DNA of 64,000 nt, taken from Liolophura sinensis (Eukaryota; Mollusca; Polyplacophora; Chitonida; Chitonidae). Location of the stretch: assembly GCF_032854445.1 (NCBI RefSeq), contig NC_088295.1:72320028-72384027 (forward strand), given 5' to 3'. The notes below the pieces were generated by a model. That model had not been told where the DNA came from. It made no database searches and saw only the letters and a list, made by a program, of their open reading frames with translations. Below are positions 24,901 through 35,800 of the stretch, in pieces. Both the position numbers and the translations under genes were made by a program. The stretch's first letter is position 1; each line of letters begins with the position of its first letter.

Positions 24901-27900
24901 TTGTGCATTCTGGCCTGATAGAAATATCTGTTTTCTGAATTGTTCCAGGTGTAAACCAGAAGACACCCGTCAAAAGAAAAACAGGACAGAATGGGAAGAG
25001 AATTGAAGCCACCACGCCTTTCAGGTTAAGAAAGAGAAATCATCTAGAAGGTAAGTCAGAGGTGAAATCTTAATTTCTTACCTGAAGCAATGGCTCTAGT
25101 CATTAATAGGTAGATGTAAAAGGCCTTGAATTCCTGGGTTCATAATTAGACATACATTTTAGACAGGTTGTTAGTTGTTATGCCAGTTCAGGTAGACCTA
25201 TGTGTACGTATATGCCAATACAGCAGTTATGAAATCATCCTCGCAGTCTCATCTGATTTTTATTTAATTATTTATTTCATTGCAGTTTTACGCGGTATTC
25301 AAAGATATTTCACTGATACAACAGTGGCCAGCATTATGTTGGGAAGAAATAGGGGAAACCCGCGACTATCAATAGGTTGCTAGGAGACCTTCCCATGTAC
25401 AAATGGAGAGGTTGTCTGCTTCTAACCAGACCATTATTGGCCAGTGATATAGCGAGTTCAAATCCCACTACTGCTGGCCCCACAGCAGTATTGCATGTAG
25501 GACAGGAGGTTTGCCAGGAGTGAACTCTGCCCTTCACTCATTAACTTGATCATCTACATATAAATGGAAGTTCTTGAGGTTGACATAAGACACAAATGTA
25601 GTAAATACTATAAGTTAAACCAGTGCATTGCATAATGGATAAACAGTCTACTGTAATTCTTCAACCTTTTCGCATGTTTACGAGGTGTTTATTCAGGCAT
25701 CTTCTGAAAACATTATTCAGTGTTGACTGATAAAATTAGACTTTCTGTGAAGCCCAGAAACTCACAAATCCAACCAGTGTAGTTTTGTCTCCAAAATTAA
25801 ATTATAAATGTGCATAAATTGCAATAAGATTGGCTCTTTTAAATGTGAAAAGGTTGAGGAATTGGGTAATATTTAATTCAGAAGGTTCATATTTTCCCAA
25901 ACCCGAAGAGTGAGTTGAAACATTCAGGACGAGGTATCAGGCTTTATACCAACACAAACACACTATTGAATTTATCACAATAAAAGGTGTTTACAGACCG
26001 CTGAAATAAGACCAACTGTCATATGTCTAAGTAAGATGCTTGTTGGTGTTGTTGTTGTTGAACAGGTGATGACTCCTCAGATGACAGTATTGACTCCCTC
26101 AGTGAGGAAGGGGAAGATTGGAAAGGATCTAAGGAGGCTCACCCCCCAACGCCCTCTGCACAATCCACACAGAGGACGCCTAGAAGACGCCCTGTAGTTG
26201 ATGACGGTCACATGGTTAGTGGAAACTTGCATCATGTGATCATGTGATCAATTCAACAATCATTATTCTCAAGGTTTTCCATATATGAAAAAATCTCATT
26301 AGTTTAGTAACCTAAGTTTCCATTTTGTAATTTATGAAATTGAAATCGACTCACCATTGTTAAAAATAAGACATCAGCTATTAACCTTAGCCATTTCGGA
26401 AGAGGGTGGAAGCTGACCTAAATGGTCACAGCCCATTTTCTTGTGACATGCGTGAGATGCATCATGTTAAGGAAGCAGGACATGATGGTGCGTCTTTTGT
26501 ATCCCACGCTCATGGCATGTACCACACTGCTGTCCATGTAGGAAAAAGCCAGGTAATTGATTTTGACATATTGTAACTTCTGTAGACAACGGTGGTCGTT
26601 CAAAATTCTATGGACTGCCTTCTAGTGAACTTTTATTAAACCCTGATTTTTACATGTAAGTTTTCCTTTCTGCCAACTTTGATGACCTTTTTCAATTCAG
26701 TAGCTAAGCTGTTTTCTTATTTTCCCATTTCAGCCAGACATGGTTGGGGATTACTTTGAGATTCAGAGTGGAGGCCCAGGGCCTACATCAGACAGAACTC
26801 TGGCCAAACTTGGCGCTTCTCGCATGAGTGAATCGGCACTTTCCAACATTCTTCAGTCTGTTCTTACATCTCACAAGAGGGAGTGTGCTCAGCTAGTGGA
26901 ACAACATGGTCAGCTGTTCAGTCAGTGGATGTACCAGATGTGGTCAGTTCCGCATGCAGCACCTTGTTTTGAATTATAAAATTTACATACTTTACACCGA
27001 GAAGAAGCCTTTTATTCGTTTTATTTGGTGTAGAGAATTTTCTCCAACATTGATGAAAGTATTTCGTTAAAAAGGCTCTGTATTAGCTCAGAAAATGACA
27101 ACTTTAGGATGTTTTTAAGTTCTTCATTAAGTGTTTGAAATATGTAATTAGAAGGTCACTTGTCTGATGATTGAAACTTGAGTGCAATTTTTATGGTTAA
27201 ATATTCATTAAGAAGAAAAAAAAAAAGCCACACCTATCAGGAAATTAAGACGTAAATCTGTATGTTTTGTTTTTTCCATGATATTTCAATTTTGTGTTTC
27301 CAATCAGCAACGGGTTCAACTTGCTGTTATATGGCCTGGGATCTAAACGCTCTTTAATGGAGGAGTTCAGAGTAAAAATATTACACGATTTCACTCACCT
27401 GGTTGTCAATGGTTACTTCCCAAGTCTCACAATGAAACAGGTAATTTGTTTTCTTTTCCTCACTTAAGTACATGGTCATGTTTGCTCCTTGAGTATGAGT
27501 AAATTTAGTATCTGAAATTTTGTTACTGGAAGAAATTAATGAAGATTTGCATTTATTACTTGGATACAATTTAACAGTACATGTATTGGAAGTTGCTATG
27601 GAAATGTTTACTTTTTAATTTATGGACTTGGTCTCCATCTACATACATTATAGTTCATGAGAGATTGTTTGTTTCAGATTCTGAATTCTATAACAGAGGA
27701 TATCTTAGACCATTCTGCCAACTTTAGGAATCCTTTGGACCAGATAGATTTTATCAAGCAACATTATACATCAGAAGGTAAATTGTCGATGTTAATGGTT
27801 TTCTACATGCATCATCAACAGATTAGTGACATTTTACAGTGGACAAATGCACTGTGCTTAAATGGATTTTAAAACCCAGGAATAGAACTTGGCATGGTTT

Positions 27901-30900
27901 GTGACTGCATCATTAAGATACTTGTCTTTCAATTGCTACAGTACAGCCGGATCTACTCTTACCTTCGAATGGTCAAGGCGCCACGATTGACACGAGTAGT
28001 TCTATCTACTATTCTAGTTTCAGTTTACACTAAAAATTTATTATTACTTCCTTGTAAACCTGTGCTGGCTATGTGAAGGGCCAAACCAATCCAATAGACT
28101 GGCACTAGGTTTGTCTTAAAGCCTACTATGGGCAGTAATCATTATGAGATTGTGAAAATTTGTGGTCTCGAAGCTGCTTGCCTTCTACCAATAGGATATA
28201 AATCATACATGAGAAAGTTGATCATTTACTGACCAACCTTGTTGTAGCATTAAACAGACACCAAATAGATCAATTAAATATATAATGATATCTCAGATTT
28301 CATCATCAGGAGTAGCACTAATATATACACTGACAACTTTTCCGAACGGAGCAATAATCAAATAAAAAAGTGTTTAAAACAAGGGCCAAAGACATCGTGC
28401 ATCTATACGTTTTTCCTTATGGCTTAGCTGTGACTTCATATCATGAAATCAAGAAGGTGCTTGCAAGGTGCAGTGGTTGCCTTATAAACTTAAGCAAATA
28501 ATTAGAAGCCTATTTGTGTTTTCCTTCTTTCAGATGAACAAATAACGATCTACTTGCCATATACAACTTAATAACAACTGTTTACATTCTTTTGTGACTG
28601 GTTTCAGGTTATGAGGATGTCTACATTATCCTGAACAACATTGATGGCACCATGTTAAGGGCTGAGAAGACACAAACCATGCTGAGTGTGCTGGCTCAGA
28701 TACCAGGCTTCCACATCATAGCTTCTATAGACCACATCAACGCCCCACTGAGTAAGTTAGGCTTCCACATCATAGCTTCTATAGACCACATCAACGCCCC
28801 ATTGAGTAAGTTAGGCTTCCACATCATAGCTTCTATAGACCACATCAATGCCCCACTGAGTAAGTTAGGCTTCCAAATCATAGCTTCTATAGACCACATC
28901 AACGCCCCACTGAGTAAGTTAGGCTTCCAAATCATAGCTTCTATAGACCACATCAACGCCCCACTGAGTAAGTTAGGCTTCCACATTATAGCTTCTATAG
29001 ACCACATCAACGCCCCACTGAGTAAGTTAGGCTTCCACGTAATAGCTTCTATAGACCACATCAACGCCCCACTGAGTAAGTTAGGCTTCCACATCATAGC
29101 TTCTATAGACCACATCAACACCCCACTAAGTAAGTTTGGCTTCCACATTATAGCTTCTATAGACCACAACAACACCCCACTGAGTAAGGCTCCACATCAT
29201 AGCTTCTATAGACCACATCAACGCCCCACTGAGTAAGTCAGGCTTCCAAATCATAGCTTCTATAGACCACATCAACGTCCCATTGAGTAAGTTAGGCTTG
29301 CACATCATAGCTTCTGTAGACCACATCAACACCCCACTGAGTAAGTTAGGCTCCACATCATAGCTTCTATAGACCACATCAACGCCCCACTGAGTAAGTT
29401 AGGCTTCCAAATCATAGCTTCTATAGACCACTTCAACGCCCCACTGAGTAAGTTAGGCTTGCACATCAAAGCTTCTAAAGACCACATCAACGCCCCACTG
29501 AGTAAGTTAGGCTTGCACATCATAGCTGCTATAGACCACATCAACACCCCACTGAGTAAGGCTCTGCATCATAGCTTCTATAGACCACATCAGCGCCCCA
29601 CTGAGTAAGTTAGGCTTGCACATCATAGCTGCTATAGACCACATCAACGCCCCACTGAGTAAGTTAGGCTTGCACATCATAGCTTCTATAGACCACACCA
29701 ACACCCCACTGAGTAAGGCTCTACATCATAGCTTCTATAGACCACATCAACGCCCCACTGAGTAAGTTAGGCTTCCAAATCATAGCTTCTATAGACCACA
29801 TCAACGCCCCACTGAGTAAGTTAGGCTTGCACATCATAGCTTCTATAGACCACATCAACACCCCACTGAGTAAGGCTCCACATCATAGCTTCTATAGACC
29901 ACATCAACGCCCCACTGAGTAAGTTAGGCTCCACATCATAGCTTCTATAGACCACATCAACGCCCAACTGAGTAAGTTAGGCTCCACATCATAGCTTCTA
30001 TAGACCACATCAACACCCCACTGAGTAAGGCTCCACATCATAGCTTCTATAGACCACATCAACACCCCACTGAGTAAGGCTCCACATCATAGCTTCTATA
30101 GACCACATCAACGCCCCACTGAGTAAGTTAGGCTTGCACATCATAGCTGCTATAGACCACATAAGTGCCCCACTTAGTAAGTTAGGCTTGCACATCATAG
30201 CTTCTATAGACCACATCAACACCCGACTGAGTAAGTTAGGCTCCACATCATAGCTTCTATAGACCACATCAACACCCCACTGAGTAAGGCTCCACATCAT
30301 AGCTTCTATAGACCACATCAACACCCCACTGAGTAAGGCTCCACATCATAGCTTCTATAGACCACATCAACGCCCCACTGAGTAAGTTAGGCTTGCACAT
30401 CATAGCTGCTATAGACCACATAAGTGCCCCACTTAGTAAGTTAGGCTTGCACATCATAGCTTCTATAGACCACATCAACACCCGACTGAGTAAGTTAGGC
30501 TCCGCATCATAGCTTCTATAGACCACATCAACACCCCACTGAATAAGTTAGGCTTAAACATCATAGCTTCTATAGACTACATTAACGCCCCACTGAGTAA
30601 GTTAGGCTTCCAAATCATAGCTTCTATAGACCACATCAACGCCCCACTGAGTAAGTTAGGCTTGCACATCATAGCTGCTATAGACCACATCAACACCCCA
30701 CTGAGTAAGGCTCTACATCATAGCTTCTATAGACCACATCAGCGCCCCACTGAGTAAGTTAGGCTTGCACATCATAGCTGCTAGGGGCCTCCGTGGCTCA
30801 GTCGGTTAAAGCGCTAGCGCAGCGTAATGACCCAGGAGTCTCTCACCAATGCGGTCGCTGTGAGTTCAAGTCCAGCTCATGCTGGCGGCCGTACGTGAGA

Positions 30901-33900
30901 AGGTCTGCCAGCAACCTGCGGATGGTCGTGGGTTTCCCCCGGGCTCTGCCCGGTTTCCACCCACCATAATGCTGGCCGCCGTCGTATAAGTGAAATATTC
31001 TTGAGTACGGCGTAAAACACCAATCAAAAAAAAAAAAAAAAAAAAAAATCATAGCTTCTGTAGACCACATCAACGCCCCACTGAGTGAGTTAGGCTTGCA
31101 CTTCACAGCTACTGTAAACCACTTTAATGCTCCACTGTGTAAGTTAGCCATGTATAGACCACATGAGTGAGTTGGGTTTCCACATCATAGCTTTTATAGA
31201 CCACACCAAGGCCCCACTGAGCAAATGTAAGTTAGGCTTCCATATCATAGCTTCTGTAGACCACATCAACGTCCCACTGATGAGTTAGGCTTCCATGTCA
31301 TACCTTCTATAGACCACTTCAACATCCCTCTGATGAGTTAGGCTTCCACATCATAGCTTCTGTAGACCACATCAGTGCCCCAATAAGTAAGTCAGGCATG
31401 TCTAGTCCACATCAGTGCCCCACTGAGTAAGTTAGGCTTCCACATCATAGCTTCTGTAGATAACATCAACGCCCTACTGAGTAAGTTTGGCTTCCATATC
31501 ATAGCTTCCATAGGTCACACAACAAACCAGGAAAAATGGGATATCAAAATTTTTATCCTATGATTGGAACATTTCATATTAGTCATTATGTATAAGTATT
31601 AGTGAAATTTTTCAAAACAGTATCATTGATCATCGTTCAGATGGGAAAGGGTGCTGGGTTGTAATAATTAGAAATTGATCAAAGGGCTTTGATCCAGCAA
31701 TTGCTTTGAGGTTCACACGCAGGTTTTCAAGGTTTGCCATTTTGGTTTAAGTTAAACTTAATATGAAGATATTATGAATGGGAACTGAATGGGTTAGAAT
31801 ATAAAGGGAGATAACTCTGAGTACTCTCATCTTTAATGTTTAGAGTTTTCTGTCACAGATTCTGTCTAATACATGATGATGGGGATGGGGGGTGGTGGAT
31901 TGGGTGAAATACCCAATTTTCTCTTTTCCGAATTCATACATGTATAAGTTGTGTGTACATAAAACTTGCATACATATCAAGTTTTATCGACTTTCTGTGT
32001 TGTCACTAGTCTGGGACCAGATGAAGTGCAGCCGGTTTAATTGGCTGTGGTACGATGTGACGACCTACTTACCTTACACGGAGGAGACATCCTACGAGAA
32101 CTCGCTGTTGGTGCAGCAGACCGGTGCACTGGCCCTCAGCTCTCTCACCCATGTCCTTAAGAGTTTGACACTCAATGCAAGGCGCATATTTCTGCTACTC
32201 GCTCACTTTCAGATGGATAACAAACCAGGAAACCCTGCATACACAGGCAAGTCCTCTTGATAGTCTCTTAGAATTAATTAGCATTAGTTAATAAATGTGA
32301 AAGAATTTCTGTGGTTGTTGATCGTGCGTTTTTTCCTGCCAGATATTGTGCTGATCAAGTTCATTTGTATCACTCAGGAGCCTCTCACCAATGTGGTCGC
32401 TGTGAGTTCAAGTACAGCTCATGCTGGCTTCCTCTCCATCTGTACGTGGGATGGTCTACCAGCAACCTGCGGATGTTTGTGGGTTTCCTCCGGGCTCTGC
32501 TCGGTTTCCTCCCACCATAATGCTGGTCTCCGTCGTATAAATGTAATATTCTTGAGTACGGCGTAAAACACCAATCAAATAAATAAATAAATACTTTCGT
32601 GATATGTACTAGGGTTGTTATTTTTTATTTTCCATTCTTTCTGGAATGTCTTTTCATGATATCTACCAGGGGTGTTATATTTTATTTTCTCTTTATTCAG
32701 GAATGACCTTTCGTGATATGTACCTGGTGTGTTATATTTTATTTTCCGTTCTTTCAGCAATGTCCTCTCGTGATATCTAACACTTTCATGGTGTGTAACA
32801 GGTGTGTTATATTTTATTTTCTCTTCATGCAGGAATGTCATCTCATGATATGTACCAGGTGTGTTATATTTTATTTTCTCTTTATTCATGATATCAACCA
32901 GGGGTGTTATATTTTATTCTCTCTTTATTCAGGAATGCCCTTTCGTGATATGTACCAGGTGTGTGATATTGTATTTTCTCTTCATTCATGATATCTACCA
33001 GGGGTGTTATATTTTATTTTCTGTTCAATCAGGAATGAGCTTTCGTGATATCTACCAGGTGTGTTATTTTTTATGTTCTCTTCATTTCAGGAATGTCATC
33101 TCATGATATGTACCAGGTGTGTTATATTTTATTTTCTCTTTATTCATGATATCTACCAGATGTGTTATATTTTATTTTCTGTTCATTCAGGAATGACCTT
33201 TCATGATATATACCAGGTGTATTATATTTTATTCTCTCTTTATTCAGGAATGCCCTTTCGTGATATGTACCAGGTGTGTGATATTGTATTTTCTCTTCAT
33301 TCATGATATCTACCAGGGGTGTTATATTTTATTTTCTGTTCAATCAGGAATGAGCTTTCGTGATATCTACCAGGTGTGTTATTTTTTATTTTCTCTACAT
33401 TTCAGGAATGTCATCCCATGATATGTACCAGGTGTGTTATATTTTATTTTCTCTTTATTCATGATATCTACCAGGGATGTTATATTTTATTTTCTGTTCA
33501 TTCAGGAATGTCTTTTCAGGATATGTACCAGGGTGTTATATTTTACTTTCTGTTCTTTCAGGAATGTCTTGTCGTGATATCTACCAGGGGTGTTATATTT
33601 TATTTTCTGTTCTTCCAAGATTGTCTTTTCGTGATATGTACCTGGTGTGTTATATTTTTTTTTCTCTTCATTCAGGAATGTCTTTTCAGGATATGTACCA
33701 GGGGTGTCACATTTTACTTCCTGTTCGTTAAGGAATGTCTTTTCGTGATATATACCAGGGCTGTTACATTTTACTTCCTGTTCGTTCAGGCATGTTTTTT
33801 CATGATATCTACCAGGGGTGTTATATTTTATTTTCTGTTTTTTTCAGGAATGTCTTTTCGTGATATGTACCAGAGGTGTAGAGAAAGCTTCCTAGTGAAT

Positions 33901-34659
33901 AGTGATCTTACTCTGAGGACACAGCTGACAGAGTTCAGGGATCACAAACTTATCACCTCCAAGAAGGTAGGATTACCTAAGTTCAGGGCTGTAGAGAGTC
34001 TTCCCAGGCCAAATTCTGCCATCCATTGAACTGGCTAAGAAGGAAACCTGCCTAAAGAAGTAGTATATTATTCTTCCGACACTCTTTCTATTTAGTTGTG
34101 TTTGTAAAGCAGAGAGTTCATTCAGAAACACTGCAAGGTAGGAGGGGAGAATGTTGTGTTTTTACTCATTCCTTATTGCATATTTTAAGTTGCTTACAAC
34201 TGTTGTTTTGCTATCTGGTATTAAAAAATATTCATTAGTTGTGTCATATATGTGAACAGATCTTGAGTATGACAGTAAACATTGAAGAAGTAAATCACTA
34301 CTGCTTGTTTGTATGCACTATGTTCAGACATAATGGGTATGAAAATGTTTCCTTTCTTAATGAAAAGATTGTGCCAAAAATATCAAATTAGTGTTGATAT
34401 TTGGGTTCAAAACAAAAAGCCAGCTCCGCATGTCATTTATGGTAACCATTGAAATATATTCATTTAACATTAGAAGTGTTTGTACTTCATTACTTCAGAG
34501 CAAAAGAAATGCCAGCTTAACTTAGACCAAACCTCATATGCTATCTTTAATTTCTGTGATCAGGGTCATGATGGAATGGAGTACCTGCTAATTCCAGTAG
34601 AAACAGCCACATTGTCAGAGTTCCTGGAGACACAAGAAGACCGTCTGACCCAAGACTGA
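21950..34659 (+). CDS. ORC2: Origin recognition complex subunit 2, complete, 13 exons
   Basis: ORC2 is a nuclear subunit of the ATPase complex that marks replication origins and helps load the MCM helicase. Exons: 21950-22043, 23335-23457, 23901-23990, 24364-24453, 24949-25050, 26066-26214, 26734-26942, 27308-27440, 27678-27777, 28608-28751, 32010-32246, 33848-33966, 34564-34659. They give 561 residues, against 577 as I recall for human. The N-terminus has [14 protein letters not shown], the conserved ORC2 start. Residues about 30-216 are a basic, acidic and Ser-rich tail, likely disordered. The AAA+-like domain starts near 217: [10 protein letters not shown] (Walker A position), YIILNNID (Walker B position), [12 protein letters not shown] (397-411), [20 protein letters not shown]. 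The C-terminal winged helix has [20 protein letters not shown]. Intron 11 uses a GC donor (CAG/GCAAGT). Introns 10 and 11 hold large arrays built from their own splice junctions. Splice sites near the arrays were chosen by phase and homology. Confidence 0.96.
24110..24268 (+). mobile_element. Main mollusc-type SINE, 5' truncated, in ORC2 intron 3
   Basis: Starts at CACGTGGGAAGGTCTGCCAG and ends in AATCAGATAAATAAATAAAT; a short unrelated stretch replaces the GGCCGCCGTCGTATAAG part. Confidence 0.75.
25260..25412 (-). mobile_element. Main mollusc-type SINE fragment in ORC2 intron 5
   Basis: Reverse complement of the 3' half: TTTAATTATTTATTTCATTG, TTTTACGCGGTATTCAAAGA, CCAGCATTATGTTGGGA and GGTTGCTAGGAGACCTTCCC. 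Orientation opposite to the gene. Confidence 0.7.
28706..31515 (+). repeat. Minisatellite of the ORC2 exon 10 end plus its 5' splice site (54-bp unit, about 45-50 copies)
   Basis: The first copy is the true end of exon 10 (residues from Gly397) with the donor CTGA/GTAAGTTAG at 28751/28752. The same 54 bp (coding for an 18-residue [18 protein letters not shown]-type peptide) then repeats head to tail. Unit lengths are 54, 53 and 49 bp, the last two losing TTAG or CT-region bases. The first copies are all 54 bp and stay open in frame from the exon to 29236. Nearly every unit keeps GAGTAAG. A 259-bp higher-order repeat occurs around 30162 and 30421. A SINE interrupts the array at 30784-31048, and units beyond about 31060 are more diverged and irregular. 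Confidence 0.95.
30784..31048 (+). mobile_element. Full-length main SINE inside the ORC2 intron 10 array
   Basis: Head GGGGCCTCCGTGGCTCAGTC with tRNA A-box character, B-box-like GTGAGTTCAAGTCCAGC, the GC-rich middle, the ATTCTTGAGTACGGCGTAAA tail and a pure A run of about 24. Flanks ATCATAGCTGCTA (30771-30783) and ATCATAGCTTCTG (31048-31060) look like a target duplication, but the host array is itself periodic. Few differences from the family make it young. Confidence 0.9.
32374..32593 (+). mobile_element. Main SINE, head truncated, in ORC2 intron 11
   Basis: Runs from AGGAGCCTCTCACCAATGTG through the middle to ACACCAATCAAATAAATAAA. It sits directly between the exon 11 donor (about 130 bases upstream) and the start of the splice-acceptor array. 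Confidence 0.85.
32594..33870 (+). repeat. Minisatellite of the ORC2 exon 12 start plus its 3' splice site (57-bp unit, about 20 copies)
   Basis: Each unit contains a pyrimidine tract (TTTATTTTCTGTTCATTCAG), then GAATGTCTTTTCGTGATATG and TACCAGG.GTGTTATATT. The last unit is the true acceptor and the first bases of exon 12 (GA ATG TCT TTT CGT GAT ATG TAC CAG). Most units are 57 bp; some lack the GAATGTC part and are shorter, and the last full intronic unit is 58 bp. Many units therefore display a complete acceptor, and those with CCAGGTGTGT also show a weak donor 26 bases after it. Confidence 0.94.
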
Positions 34660-34961
34660 AGAGCTGGCTTCTGTCAACATTGTTATATACAGGACACAAA
34701 AAAAAGATAGTTGACTTAGCTATGTGCAGAACTGTACACCTGTTTGCTGTCAACACTGTCATGCACATGTGCATATGGATCTGGTGACTTGTGCATATGC
34801 AGGACTGTGCACCTGTTTGCTGTCATCTGCAGTACATATGGGACAGGTGACTTGTCTATGTACAAGACTGTACACTTGTTTGCTGTCAACACTGTTATCT
34901 ACAGTATGTATGGGACAGGTGACTTGTCTGTATGCAGGATTGAACACTTGTCTATATGCAG

Positions 34962-35005
34962 TATATTCTTGAGTATGGCGTAAAACACCAATCAAATAAA
35001 TAAAT
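34962..35005 (+). mobile_element. Very short SINE 3' end in the ORC2 3' UTR array
   Basis: Only TATATTCTTGAGTATGGCGT, AAAACACCAATC and the AAATAAATAAAT tail are present, flanked on both sides by CTATATGCAG (34952-34961 and 35006-35015). This fits a severely 5'-truncated insertion with a 10-bp target duplication, although CTATATGCAG also belongs to the host repeat unit. Confidence 0.75.
34995..35000 (+). terminator. Candidate ORC2 polyadenylation signal (AATAAA) inside the SINE tail
   Basis: This is the first AATAAA I noticed after the ORC2 stop (336 bases downstream) and it comes from the inserted SINE tail. Whether it is used is unknown. Confidence 0.35.
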
Positions 35006-35494
35006 CTATATGCAGAACTGTACACCTGTTTCCTGTCAACACTGTCATCTATGGTACATATGGGACAGGTGACTTGTCTATATGCAGGACTGTGCACCTG
35101 TTTACTGTCAACACTGTCATATACAGTACATATGGGACAGGTGACTTCTCTGAAAGCAGGACTGTGCACCTGTTTGCTGTCAACAGTGTCATCTGCAGTA
35201 CATATGGGACAGGTGACATTTCTATATGCAGGACTGTACACCTGTTTGCTGTCATCACTGTTATCTGCAGTATAGTACATATGGGACAGGTGACATCTGT
35301 TTGCTGTCAACACTGCCATCTGCGGTACATATGGGACAGCTTACTTGTCTATATACAGACTGCTTTGGCAACAGTAAGTGGTCAACAATGCTCTTTGGGC
35401 TATTTGCGCAGTCAAACAATTGTTGAAGACCACATTTTTTGTGTGGCGTGCACATCTGTACATCACGTTTGCAAAAGTGCCATTTACTTGCCAA

Positions 35495-35576
35495 AGGTCA
35501 GTGGGTTTCCCCAGACATTTCCCATAGTCTATAATGCTAATCGTCATCGTATAAGTGAACATTTCGTGAATTTGGG
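35495..35576 (+). mobile_element. Decayed SINE 3' half
   Basis: CAGTGGGTTTCCCCAGACAT, TAATGCTAATCGTCATCGTA and TAAGTGAACATTTCGTGAAT align with the main SINE middle and tail but with many differences and no A-rich end. Confidence 0.5.
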
Positions 35577-35736
35577 GCCATAAAATTCTTAAGAAACAAT
35601 TTAAAGCACGTTATGTTAACAGATGTCAATGCTTGTGAAGTCAAGTCATTAACCCACTTCAAATGATTAACTGTTTGTCTCATAGAATCTTGTACGTCTC
35701 ATTAAAAAGTTTCAAATACAACAATCAACATAGACG

Positions 35737-35800
35737 TGACGTCAGAGATTTCTGATTAGCTTTCCTCAGTGCCCAAAGAATTTGCGATTATTATTTGCAT
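35737..35800. promoter_or_regulatory. CRE palindrome and octamer pair
   Basis: A perfect TGACGTCA (35737-35744) lies 48 bases before a perfect ATTTGCAT octamer (35793-35800), which is followed by ACAAAAGCAGG. Both are textbook activator-binding words, and together they suggest a promoter or enhancer, but no recognised gene starts here and chance occurrence in AT-rich DNA is possible. Confidence 0.3.

Larger units (their letters stand above)
34665..35360 (+). repeat. 72-bp tandem repeat in the ORC2 3' UTR and downstream flank
   Basis: Begins six bases after the stop codon with a diverged unit (CTTCTGTCAACATTGTTATA), then about eight units built on GGACTGTACACCTGTTTGCT, GTCAACACTGTCATCTACAG and TACATATGGGACAGGTGACT. 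The unit is a multiple of three, which keeps several frames open on both strands for up to about 186 codons without coding meaning. A 44-bp SINE tail interrupts it. Confidence 0.85.

Noticed and set aside
28652-29236. 194-residue repeat protein as an independent gene, and long open frames on the minus strand of 28696-30526
   Set aside because: It is ORC2 exon 10 running on into the 54-bp array; the opposite-strand frames are open because of the period.
30784-30870. tRNA gene
   Set aside because: The A-box and B-box-like head belongs to a SINE; the cloverleaf is poor and the sequence continues into the SINE body.
28706-33870. CRISPR arrays
   Set aside because: Units are contiguous without unique spacers, the genome is animal, and the units match adjacent exons.
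32713-34029. Hydrophobic repeat proteins on the plus strand
   Set aside because: Read-through of the splice-acceptor array; T-rich pyrimidine tracts translate to Phe, Leu and Ile runs. Only the last part is ORC2 exon 12.
34724-35583. Cys-rich or His-rich repeat proteins on both strands
   Set aside because: Produced by a 72-bp repeat (24 codons) in non-coding DNA; no start context or splice support.
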